A DNA stretch of 34,638 bases from Chitinophagaceae bacterium. Lineage in GTDB: Bacteria > Bacteroidota > Bacteroidia > Chitinophagales > Chitinophagaceae. Location of the stretch: the NCBI GenBank assembly GCA_947447465.1, contig CANFKE010000043.1, forward strand, positions 1 to 34,638, in the 5' to 3' direction. Both the position numbers and the translations under genes were made by a program. The notes under the pieces were generated by a model, which searched no databases, was not told the origin of the DNA, and saw only the letters and a list, made by a program, of their open reading frames with translations. Below are positions 1 through 5,663 of this stretch, piece after piece. The stretch's first letter is position 1, and the number at the start of each line of letters is the position of its first letter.

Positions 1-1
1 A

Positions 2-1207
2 GACTACGTTAAATTCATTCTCCATTACAACTTCCCTCCGTTCTCTACAGGCGAGGTGAAGATGATGAGAGGCCAGAGCCGCCGCGAGGTAGGTCATGGT
101 AACCTGGCTATGCGCTCTCTGAAGCAAATGATGCCGGCAGATTATCCATACACTGTTCGTGTGGTATCTGATATCCTCGAGTCTAATGGTTCTTCTTCTA
201 TGGCTACCGTTTGTGCAGGTTCGCTTGCGCTCATGGATGCGGGTGTTCCTTTGCCTAAGCACGTAAGTGGTGTGGCTATGGGCCTTGTAGCTGAGAATGG
301 AAAATTCGCGGTATTGACAGACATTCTGGGCGATGAAGATCACCTGGGTGATATGGACTTCAAGGTTACCGGTACCCGCGATGGTATCTGCGGTATCCAG
401 ATGGACATCAAGTGCGACGGATTGAGCATGGAAGTGATGATGCAGGCTTTAGAGCAGGCTAATCGCGGACGTCTCCACATCCTCGATGCTATGTACAAGA
501 GCATCCCTCAGAAGAGAGATGACCTCAAGCCACAGGCGCCACGTATCGAGCAGCTCACTATCGATCGCGAATTCATCGGTGCTATCATTGGCCCGGGTGG
601 AAAGGTGATACAGGAAATGCAGCGCGAAACAGGTGCTAAGATCAATATTGAAGAGGTAGGACAGGAAGGTATCATCAAGATATTCTCTGCCAACAAGGAA
701 AGTATTGACAAGGCTAAGAACTGGATCAAGAGCATCGTAGCTATACCTGAAATAGGCGAGACCTACGAAGGTGTGGTAAAGAGCGTGGTAGCATTCGGCG
801 CATTCGTTGAGTTCATGCCGGGCAAGCAAGGTTTATTGCACATAAGTGAAGTAAGCTGGAAGCGCCTCGACACACTCGATGGTGTTCTGAAAGAAGGCGA
901 CAAAGTTAAGATCAAGCTGGTAGGCACAGACCCTAAGACAGGTAAGCTGCGCTTAAGCCGCAAGGTATTAATGGAAAAGCCTGAAGGTTATGTAGAACCG
1001 GCTCCGCGTGAAGAACGTGGCGACCGCGGCCCGCGCCGTGAAGGTGGCCCGCGTGGCGACCGCAACGACCGCCCTCGTGGTGATCGTCCGCAGGGAGACC
1101 GTCCACGCCGCGATAACAATGACAACAACGGAAACAACAACCAGCCTAACCCCGAAGTAGCCCCTGCACCACAGGACAACGGCAACGACGATGACATGAA
1201 GCTGTAA
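2..1207 (+). CDS. pnp: Polyribonucleotide nucleotidyltransferase (PNPase), 3' part
   Basis: Phosphorolytic 3'-5' exoribonuclease of mRNA decay, normally trimeric. The frame is open from base 2 ([19 protein letters not shown]), so the gene runs in from outside the window and only about 401 C-terminal residues are seen. Visible in order: the second RNase PH core with the signatures [15 protein letters not shown] and [16 protein letters not shown] (the aspartates match the catalytic pair of known PNPases); a KH domain around 545-745 with the GxxG loop in [12 protein letters not shown]; an S1 domain around 755-970 ([14 protein letters not shown]); and an Arg/Gly/Asp-rich tail (repeated RGDRP units, then Asn-rich) from about 1005 to the stop. 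Such basic RG tails are frequent in Bacteroidota RNA-binding proteins. A terminator follows 23 bases after the stop. Identification is secure; only the 5' end is missing. Confidence 0.98.
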   Translation, partial: DYVKFILHYNFPPFSTGEVKMMRGQSRREVGHGNLAMRSLKQMMPADYPYTVRVVSDILESNGSSSMATVCAGSLALMDAGVPLPKHVSGVAMGLVAENGKFAVLTDILGDEDHLGDMDFKVTGTRDGICGIQMDIKCDGLSMEVMMQALEQANRGRLHILDAMYKSIPQKRDDLKPQAPRIEQLTIDREFIGAIIGPGGKVIQEMQRETGAKINIEEVGQEGIIKIFSANKESIDKAKNWIKSIVAIPEIGETYEGVVKSVVAFGAFVEFMPGKQGLLHISEVSWKRLDTLDGVLKEGDKVKIKLVGTDPKTGKLRLSRKVLMEKPEGYVEPAPREERGDRGPRREGGPRGDRNDRPRGDRPQGDRPRRDNNDNNGNNNQPNPEVAPAPQDNGNDDDMKL

Positions 1208-1230
1208 TTGTTCGAGTATTGATACTAACT

Positions 1231-1264
1231 AAAAATCCCCCGCTCAGTGAGTGGGGGATTTTTT
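1231..1264 (+). terminator. Rho-independent terminator of pnp
   Basis: The inverted repeat AAAAATCCCCC / GGGGGATTTTT with an 11-base loop ends in a T run. It lies 23 bases after the pnp stop codon. The A run on the left arm means it could also act on the minus strand, but no minus-strand gene ends here. Confidence 0.9.
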
Positions 1265-1273
1265 AGTTAGTAC

Positions 1274-1371
1274 CTGTCGCGAGAGTTAGTCCCGATTTTT
1301 CGGGACGCTCTCGTGACGACATAATTTAACGGGTCTGTGACCCGAGTAAGCAAATGCGCAATTGTTTTGTA
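1274..1371 (+). repeat. RAYT-flanking REP-like element, copy A
   Basis: About 98 bases, repeated directly as copy B at 1407-1505. It has two hairpins: a long one with arms CGCGAGAG and CTCTCGTG enclosing an inner TCCCG/CGGGA stem, and a short perfect one at 1330-1344, CGGG[TCTGTGA]CCCG. It ends with GCGCAATTGTTTTGTA. Copies A and B lie upstream of the transposase gene, and an inverted copy lies downstream at 2105-2164. That is the layout expected of REP elements around a RAYT gene. Confidence 0.85.
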
Positions 1372-1406
1372 CTTCCCGAACAAGCTGATGGACAATACAA
1401 CAGATG

Positions 1407-1505
1407 CTGTCGCGAGAGTTAGGCCCGATTTTTTCGGGACGCTCTCGTGACGGCAAAATTTAACGGGTCTGTGACCCGAGTAAGCAATTGCGCAATTGTT
1501 TTGTA
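1407..1505 (+). repeat. RAYT-flanking REP-like element, copy B
   Basis: Direct repeat of 1274-1371 with only a few substitutions and one extra T in the hairpin loop. The short hairpin CGGG[TCTGTGA]CCCG is at 1464-1478. Its distal end carries the perfect 14-base palindrome CAATTGCGCAATTG at 1485-1498, imperfect in copy A. It ends 28 bases before the transposase start codon, so the transposase promoter or leader probably lies inside it. Confidence 0.85.
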
Positions 1506-1533
1506 TTTTTACTAGATCACTATCTAACCTACC

Positions 1534-2091
1534 ATGTCATCAGTCTACAAAGTATCAGACGACCAGACACCCCACTTCGTAACCTCCACCGTTGTAGGCT
1601 GGGTCGATGCCCTATCGCGGGAATGGTATAAAGAGATCATCTGTGATAGCCTAAAACATTGTATCGAAAAAAAAGGATTGTTGCTGCACGCTTGGGTTAT
1701 TATGCCCAACCACATCCACATGATAATTAGCTGCGACAAAGGCTATAATATAGGAGGTGTGATGCGCGACATGAAGAAATTCACTTCGAAAAAGATAGTT
1801 GATGCCATTGCCGAAAATGGACAAGAGAGCCGCAGAACGTGGATGTTGAACATGTTTGGCTACACAGGTAGGGCCACCGGAAGTACGGAAGAAAGCCAAT
1901 TTTGGCAACATGAATATCACCCTGTTGCACTGGATAATGCCGAAAAATTCATGCAACGACTCAACTATCTGCACGAGAACCCTGTAAGGGCCGGAATTGT
2001 GTGGCGTCCCGAAGAATATAAATATAGTAGTGCCATCGACTATTATACTGCACTGCCGGGCTTGTTGCCTATTGTGCATGTCGATTTATAA
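1534..2091 (+). CDS. REP-associated tyrosine transposase (RAYT, Y1_Tnp family)
   Basis: 185 residues, a normal length for a Y1 (HUH) transposase of the RAYT type. These enzymes nick and rejoin single-stranded DNA at REP hairpins and are usually single-copy, domesticated relatives of IS200/IS605 TnpA. Visible: the HUH metal motif as MPNHIHMI (H60, H62); the helix MRDMKKFTSKKI (about 77-88); FWQHEYHP (123-130); and LNYLHENPVRAGIV, where Y145 aligns by motif with the catalytic tyrosine of E. coli TnpA_REP (DYIYINPV). All catalytic residues are therefore present and the gene looks intact. There is no second transposase gene or TnpB. Two direct REP-like copies precede it and one inverted copy follows within 15 bases, which separates it from an ordinary IS200 element. 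Family assignment is firm; activity is inferred. Confidence 0.92.
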   Translation: MSSVYKVSDDQTPHFVTSTVVGWVDALSREWYKEIICDSLKHCIEKKGLLLHAWVIMPNHIHMIISCDKGYNIGGVMRDMKKFTSKKIVDAIAENGQESRRTWMLNMFGYTGRATGSTEESQFWQHEYHPVALDNAEKFMQRLNYLHENPVRAGIVWRPEEYKYSSAIDYYTALPGLLPIVHVDL

Positions 2092-2104
2092 TCGTGTGCT
2101 TCGT

Positions 2105-2164
2105 CGGGTCACAGACCCGTCAAACTAGGTCGTCACGAGAGCGCTACGCTAACTCTCGCGACAG
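2105..2164 (-). repeat. RAYT-flanking REP-like element, inverted copy C
   Basis: On the minus strand this reads CTGTCGCGAGAGTTAG, then AGCG[TAG]CGCT, then CTCTCGTGACGAC, and ends in the hairpin CGGG[TCTGTGA]CCCG (2105-2119 on the plus strand). It matches copies A and B except that their inner TCCCG/CGGGA stem is replaced by the different but still complementary AGCG/CGCT stem. It begins 14 bases after the transposase stop, in inverse orientation to A and B, so the gene sits between converging repeat copies. Confidence 0.85.
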
Positions 2165-2207
2165 GAGGGAATTAAATGAATGTACTTTATAGGATTAAAG
2201 GTTTATT

Positions 2208-2543
2208 ATGAAGATCATACTGACGTTTTTACTGTTAATGCAATCCACTCATTCGAAATATCAAGATCTAATATTAGGTAATTGGAACCTCTGTACGAAT
2301 GAAATAAACGACCCATATTTCGAAAGCCTGGCGTTTCACAAGAACGGCATCCTTGAGTTATCATATAGGGGGGATACTGTGTTTACAAAAGGGTATCAAA
2401 TTAATAAAAAAATAATGATACTTAATAAACAGGATAGCTGTAAAGTAATAAAAATAAGTGCAGACAGTTTGATATTATCATCATTGCTTCAAAAGAAGTG
2501 TATTCAGAGATACTGTAGGGCAAAATTTCAGAATATTTGGTAA
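2208..2543 (+). CDS. Small secreted protein of unknown function
   Basis: 111 residues beginning MKIILTFLLLMQSTHS, a short hydrophobic stretch that could be a signal peptide. I do not recognise a family with certainty. The pattern GNWNLC near residue 25, an alternating hydrophobic/polar body and late DSLILSS is reminiscent of short lipocalin-like beta-barrel proteins of Bacteroidota, but this is weak. Three cysteines cluster in the second half (DSCKV, KKCIQRYC). The DNA looks clearly richer in A+T than the flanking genes, and the gene is wedged between REP-like copy C and another repeat block, so it may be recently acquired or a fast-evolving orphan. A purine-rich AGGATTAAAGG lies just before the start. 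Confidence 0.6.
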   Translation: MKIILTFLLLMQSTHSKYQDLILGNWNLCTNEINDPYFESLAFHKNGILELSYRGDTVFTKGYQINKKIMILNKQDSCKVIKISADSLILSSLLQKKCIQRYCRAKFQNIW

Positions 2544-2550
2544 TCTCGCT

Positions 2551-2575
2551 GGGCGTAGTCTTCCCGACTACGCCC
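2551..2575. repeat. Perfect 10-bp-stem hairpin with TTCCC loop
   Basis: Arms GGGCGTAGTC and GACTACGCCC are exactly complementary around the loop TTCCC. It follows the stop codon at 2543 by 7 bases but has no T run, so it is more likely a repeat module than a classical terminator. Its right arm (GACTACGCCCCA) is also the first sequence of the 207-base repeat that recurs at 3677. A degenerate relative (TAGCC TTCCC GACTA) is at 3554-3568. Confidence 0.7.
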
Positions 2576-2772
2576 CATACGGCTTGCGGTCTCTGACCGC
2601 AGTATTACGCTGGCCGGGTCAACCCCTCTATTCAAAATAAGTCATTGCGCCGTAGGTGCAAAAGGTTTGTAGAAATGCATAACCGTCCATTACCCGCGAG
2701 CCGTAGGTTCGCGCCCAATCGAATACCGTTCAGCGTAGCCCTCCCAACTACATCGTAGCAGTGCGCAATCTT
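2566..2772 (+). repeat. About 207-base dispersed repeat, copy 1
   Basis: Closely matches 3677-3882 with scattered substitutions and one indel. It contains the hairpins TGCGG[TCTCTGA]CCGCA (2585-2601), TTGC[GCCGTAGGT]GCAA (2645-2661) and CGCGA[GCCGTAGGT]TCGCG (2695-2713), and ends in GTGCGCAATCTT. The final hairpin (GCAATC[TTCA]GATTGC in other copies) is cut in its loop exactly where the stop codon of the neighbouring lipoprotein gene begins. Confidence 0.88.
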
Positions 2773-3331
2773 ACTTAAAGATCCTGAAATTACCCGTTAC
2801 CCTGTTCATGGGGCCATAATTATGACGCATTTTCACACTTAGCTCGCCAGATATTTCGGTGGCATTATTAACGAGTACCCTTATATAGCTTTTGGTGGTA
2901 TCGTATATAAAGTAGTCGTGCTGATAAAACGTGTCCTGAATGATCATACTGACCTCGCTAAACACATTCAGGTTGTTGGGTGTATCGGTAAACGGCCCTA
3001 CAATATAGTCCCCGATGTAGTTGGTCGTGTCTATCAGCTGCGTAGTCCCCTGTCGCGATTTCACATTACCAACGGCAATAAAATGAAAACCGTTCATGAT
3101 CGATTGAATGAATATCTGCCTGTACTGCACCGACGCATTGCCACTCCCATCTCCATACCCTATAAACGGACTATCTCCAACCTTAAAGGTATCGTTGTAA
3201 GTGGTACCCTTGAAGGTGAGGTTAATCGTATGTATAGGTATTGGCTTTACGCTCTCGGCAGGGTGGCAGGAAACCAGCAAGCTGCACAGCGCAAGTAAAC
3301 AGTAGGTGAGTTTTTTCATAGTCCGGTTCAT
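2771..3331 (-). CDS. Hypothetical lipoprotein
   Basis: 186 residues starting MNRTMKKLTYCLLALCSLLVSCHP, with a clear lipoprotein signal: basic N-terminus, hydrophobic core and lipobox LLVSC. It is expected to be membrane-anchored through the cysteine at residue 22. The mature part (FKGTTYNDTFKVGD, an asparagine-rich NNLNVF stretch, then a C-terminal GELSVKMRH) looks like an all-beta fold; I recognise no family. Translation may instead start at the ATG at 3319 (MKKLTYC), which gives a more typical signal length. A good Bacteroidota promoter lies just upstream at 3367-3397. The gene sits between repeat blocks and its stop codon abuts the 2566-2772 repeat. Confidence 0.75.
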   Translation of the reverse strand: MNRTMKKLTYCLLALCSLLVSCHPAESVKPIPIHTINLTFKGTTYNDTFKVGDSPFIGYGDGSGNASVQYRQIFIQSIMNGFHFIAVGNVKSRQGTTQLIDTTNYIGDYIVGPFTDTPNNLNVFSEVSMIIQDTFYQHDYFIYDTTKSYIRVLVNNATEISGELSVKMRHNYGPMNRVTGNFRIFK

Positions 3332-3366
3332 TAAAAATGCATTTACCTTAAAATAGGTTTGTACCG

Positions 3367-3397
3367 CAAATATATACCGCCACTACTTAACATTCAA
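3367..3397 (-). promoter_or_regulatory. Bacteroidota-type promoter for the lipoprotein gene
   Basis: On the minus strand a TTG (3395-3397) is followed after 20 bases by TATATTTG (3367-3374), matching the TAnnTTTG -7 consensus with the expected -33/-7 spacing. The start codon lies about 35 bases downstream. Confidence 0.6.
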
Positions 3398-3417
3398 CAG
3401 CGCAGCGGCCCATTGCT

Positions 3418-3464
3418 GAGCGAAGTCTCTGACTTCGCTCCACCGGTAGGGAATCTCTGATTTC
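3418..3464. repeat. Two hairpins of the TCTCTGA-loop family
   Basis: At 3418-3440 perfect 8-base arms GAGCGAAG and CTTCGCTC flank the loop TCTCTGA. Eleven bases later, GAA[TCTCTGA]TTTC (3451-3464) has the same loop with different, short, slightly imperfect arms. Confidence 0.75.
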
Positions 3465-3465
3465 A

Positions 3466-3525
3466 CTGTCGCGAGAGTTAGCGCAGCGCTCTCGTGACTA
3501 CGCAGTTTAACGGGTCTCTGACCCG
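3466..3525 (+). repeat. RAYT-type REP-like element, copy D
   Basis: CTGTCGCGAGAGTTAG, then AGCG[CAG]CGCT, then CTCTCGTGACTACG, and finally CGGG[TCTCTGA]CCCG at 3511-3525. It has the same architecture as copies A-C and is closest to copy C in the inner stem. It lies about 1.4 kb from the transposase gene, which shows that the element is dispersed and not only part of the transposase flanks. Confidence 0.82.
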
Positions 3526-3548
3526 CTTGTTGCAGCATATCCCTGTCC

Positions 3549-3597
3549 AGCATAGCCTTCCCGACTACGTCGTAGCGTTGCGCAATCTTCAGATTGC
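3549..3597 (+). repeat. About 50-base repeat module ending in a TTCA-loop hairpin
   Basis: CAGCATAGCCTTCCCGACTA... ends with GCAATC[TTCA]GATTGC (3582-3597). The same module closes the 207-base repeats at 2731-2772 (truncated) and 3841-3890, with substitutions. It also contains the palindrome CTACGTCGTAG. Immediately after comes CCGAT[ACA]ATCGG, which runs into the 9-mer ATCGGGCAT (3605-3613) that is the unit of the 4196-4554 repeats. Confidence 0.7.
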
Positions 3598-3676
3598 CGA
3601 TACAATCGGGCATCATAGCCTTCAGTTAATCAGCGTAATCATGGTTCAGACACCACCCACTATGAGCTAAGCCTCA

Positions 3677-3890
3677 GACTACGCCCCACACGGCTTGCGG
3701 TCTCTGACCGCAGTGTTACGCTGGCCGGGTCAACCTCACTATTCAAAACCAGTCATTGCGCCGTAGGTGCAAAAGGTTTGTAGAAATGCATGACCGTCCA
3801 TTACTCGCGAGCCGTAGGTTCGCGCCCGATCGAATACCGTTCAGCCTAGCCATCCCAACTACATCGAACGGTGCGCGATCTTCAGATTGC
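3677..3890 (+). repeat. About 207-base dispersed repeat, copy 2
   Basis: Second copy of 2566-2772, with hairpins at 3696-3712 (TGCGG[TCTCTGA]CCGCA), 3756-3772 (TTGC[GCCGTAGGT]GCAA), 3806-3824 (CGCGA[GCCGTAGGT]TCGCG) and 3875-3890 (GCGATC[TTCA]GATTGC). Together with copy 1 it encloses the lipoprotein gene and REP-like copy D, so recombination between the copies could delete that segment. Confidence 0.88.
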
Positions 3891-4195
3891 AGTCAAATAA
3901 CCTACACATCCACATATCATAGACCATCATTCAATCACTGCCATCACAGTTCAGACAAACACAACATACGATCTGTGATCAAAAAACATATCCACAAAAA
4001 TCACCCCTCCCAAACCCTTACCCACAGAGCCTTTCAGACTATGCAGACGTAACTTTTGTGAATATCTTTATTCTGCCAACACAATAACACATAGTAATTT
4101 GCAAACCGGCAGAGCATCTTCCTGCCTTCGTTCTTTGACATATAGACCCTATCCAAACTACCCCTTAAAAACGCAGGGCGTGGTCGCGCTACCTA
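3891..4195. other. Intergenic stretch without recognised content
   Basis: About 300 bases between the repeat blocks. I see no convincing open frame, tRNA, or strong hairpin. GA[TCTGTGA]TC at about 3970-3980 may be a decayed member of the TCTCTGA-loop family, but two paired bases per side are too few to claim it. Confidence 0.5.
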
Positions 4196-4332
4196 AATGA
4201 ACACAGGTAAAAAATCGGGCATGATCGGGCATTGGCAATTTTCATAATCGGTTGATTATAAACCAACTACTACTTCTCCATGCCCGATTATTTTTTCATT
4301 TTCCATCGGGCATCGGGCATAAAAACAGATAA
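4196..4332 (+). repeat. GGGCAT repeat, copy 1
   Basis: 137 bases, from AATGAACACAGGTAA to AAAAACAGATAA, repeated directly at 4419-4554. Inside are five occurrences of ATCGGGCAT: 4214-4222 and 4224-4232 direct, 4280-4288 inverted (ATGCCCGAT), and 4305-4313 and 4312-4320 direct and overlapping. The single inverted unit can pair with either flanking pair, so alternative hairpins are possible. An AT-rich spacer contains TTGATTATAAACCAACTA. Confidence 0.88.
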
Positions 4333-4418
4333 ATACTACATCACATGCTGTAGTTACCGAAGTAATGCATCCAGGTCTTTGAAACCCCTATTGGGCAGGA
4401 GATAGCTGAGAACTGCAT

Positions 4419-4554
4419 AATGAACACAGGTAACAAATCGGGCATAATCGGGCATTGGCAAATTTTATAACCAATTGATTATAAACCAACTACCACTTTT
4501 CCATGCCCGATTACTTTTTCATTTTCCATCGGGCATCGGGCATAAAAACAGATA
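4419..4554 (+). repeat. GGGCAT repeat, copy 2
   Basis: Second copy of 4196-4332 with the same arrangement of direct and inverted ATCGGGCAT units. It ends three bases before the stop codon of the convergently placed dipeptide epimerase gene, so it may form that gene's 3' untranslated structure. Confidence 0.88.
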
Positions 4555-4557
4555 AGA

Positions 4558-5586
4558 TCACTTATCCCTCAACCCTGTGAACCTGATACCCAATCCCGGT
4601 TTACCGGTTATCTTCAGGTGGCCATTATGGTAAGTAAGCCCCTCGGCCAGATCTTGTTTCAACAACAACGGACCATCCGCATCCGCTTCATCCAGCAATG
4701 GCATCAACGTGGCTATGGCCGATGTACCTATGGTACTCTCATTCATATTGCCCATCATTACCCGCAGGCCCAGCGCTCTCGCTTCTTTGATCATGCGCAT
4801 TGCCGGCGTAATACCGCCACACTTGGTCAGCTTTATATTGATACCATCAAAACCATCGGCGCACTTTTTTACATCGTCTTCGGTCTGGCAGCTTTCATCG
4901 GCATACAGCGGCAGCGGAGAAAACGCTTTCAGCTCCTTCATCGCCTCCGTTTCGGTGCGCAATAGCGGCTGCTCTACCAGAGTTACCCCCAGTTGCTGCA
5001 ACTCCGGCAATAGCCTTTTGGCTTCGTCAAGTGTCCAGCCCTCATTGGCATCTACCCTGAACGGCGAGTCGGTCACCAACCGCAGGGCGCGCAGCTTATC
5101 AATATCATTAGGTTCACCCACCTTTATTTTATATACCGGCCAGGGGTGAGCCTGCACCTTGGCGGTCATATTTTCAGCAGTATCCAGGCCTATGGTATAA
5201 TCGGTCACCGGAGCATTTTCCCACTTTATGCCCAGCAAATGATATAGCGGCATACGGCGCATCTGTGCAAAAAGGTCCCATCCGGCCATATCCAATGCGC
5301 AGATAAGAAAATGCTGGCCGGGTATCAGATGGTGCAAGAAATGCCAGAAACGCTGAGGATCGGTCAGCGCATAACGCTCTATCATACCGCGCTTGGCCTC
5401 CAGAGATGCGATCATATCGGGCACCGTCACATTATTGTAACTGATGGCCGGCGCCTCACCAAAACCCGTCATTCCGGCAAGGCCCAGTGATGTTACCAAC
5501 GTAGGCTGATGTGTTTTACTACCCTTATGCGTGGTGAACGGATATTGAAAAGCCAGTTCGAACGACTGATATTTTAATTGCAACAT
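4558..5586 (-). CDS. Dipeptide epimerase (enolase superfamily, L-Ala-D/L-Glu epimerase-like)
   Basis: 342 residues from the ATG at 5586; the frame continues to a TTG at 5601 but the ATG is preferred. Muconate-lactonising/enolase fold with the expected landmarks: KIKVG (K153, K155, the KxK catalytic base), VDANEGW (D179) and LVEQP (E205) and ADES (D230/E231) as metal ligands, INIKLTKCGG with the opposing catalytic lysine near K255, and MMGNMNEST near 277-285. Family members epimerise the alpha carbon of dipeptides, for example in recycling of murein peptides. The exact dipeptide specificity cannot be read from sequence alone. It is divergent from the next gene at 5664, sharing a short AT-rich intergenic region, and its 3' end touches the GGGCAT repeat. 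Confidence 0.88.
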   Translation of the reverse strand: MLQLKYQSFELAFQYPFTTHKGSKTHQPTLVTSLGLAGMTGFGEAPAISYNNVTVPDMIASLEAKRGMIERYALTDPQRFWHFLHHLIPGQHFLICALDMAGWDLFAQMRRMPLYHLLGIKWENAPVTDYTIGLDTAENMTAKVQAHPWPVYKIKVGEPNDIDKLRALRLVTDSPFRVDANEGWTLDEAKRLLPELQQLGVTLVEQPLLRTETEAMKELKAFSPLPLYADESCQTEDDVKKCADGFDGINIKLTKCGGITPAMRMIKEARALGLRVMMGNMNESTIGTSAIATLMPLLDEADADGPLLLKQDLAEGLTYHNGHLKITGKPGLGIRFTGLRDK

Positions 5587-5623
5587 TCGATAAAATTGCA
5601 ACTATTTTTGCAAACGGGGCACG

Positions 5624-5631
5624 TACTTTTG
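5624..5631 (+). promoter_or_regulatory. Promoter -7 element of the glycosyltransferase gene
   Basis: TACTTTTG matches TAnnTTTG and lies 32 bases before the ATG at 5664. No TTG at ideal -33 spacing is evident. Confidence 0.45.
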
Positions 5632-5663
5632 ATTTATTACCTCCCCATGATATTTTTCTACTT

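Noticed and set aside
1534..2091. Ordinary IS200/IS605 insertion sequence
   Set aside because: The ends are bipartite REP-like repeats that also occur away from the gene, there is no tnpB, and the protein carries the RAYT-type YLHENPV tyrosine motif.
3383..3616. 77-residue open frame on the minus strand
   Set aside because: It lies wholly within repeat modules and hairpins; its residues are simply translated palindromes, and it has no promoter or family similarity.
3756..4052. 98-residue open frame on the plus strand starting in the 207-base repeat
   Set aside because: Its first third is the repeat itself and the rest is low-complexity His/Ser-rich sequence with no signal of coding.
4196..4554. 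CRISPR array
   Set aside because: Only two long copies with an 86-base interval, internal palindromes, and no cas genes; it is an intergenic repeat pair.
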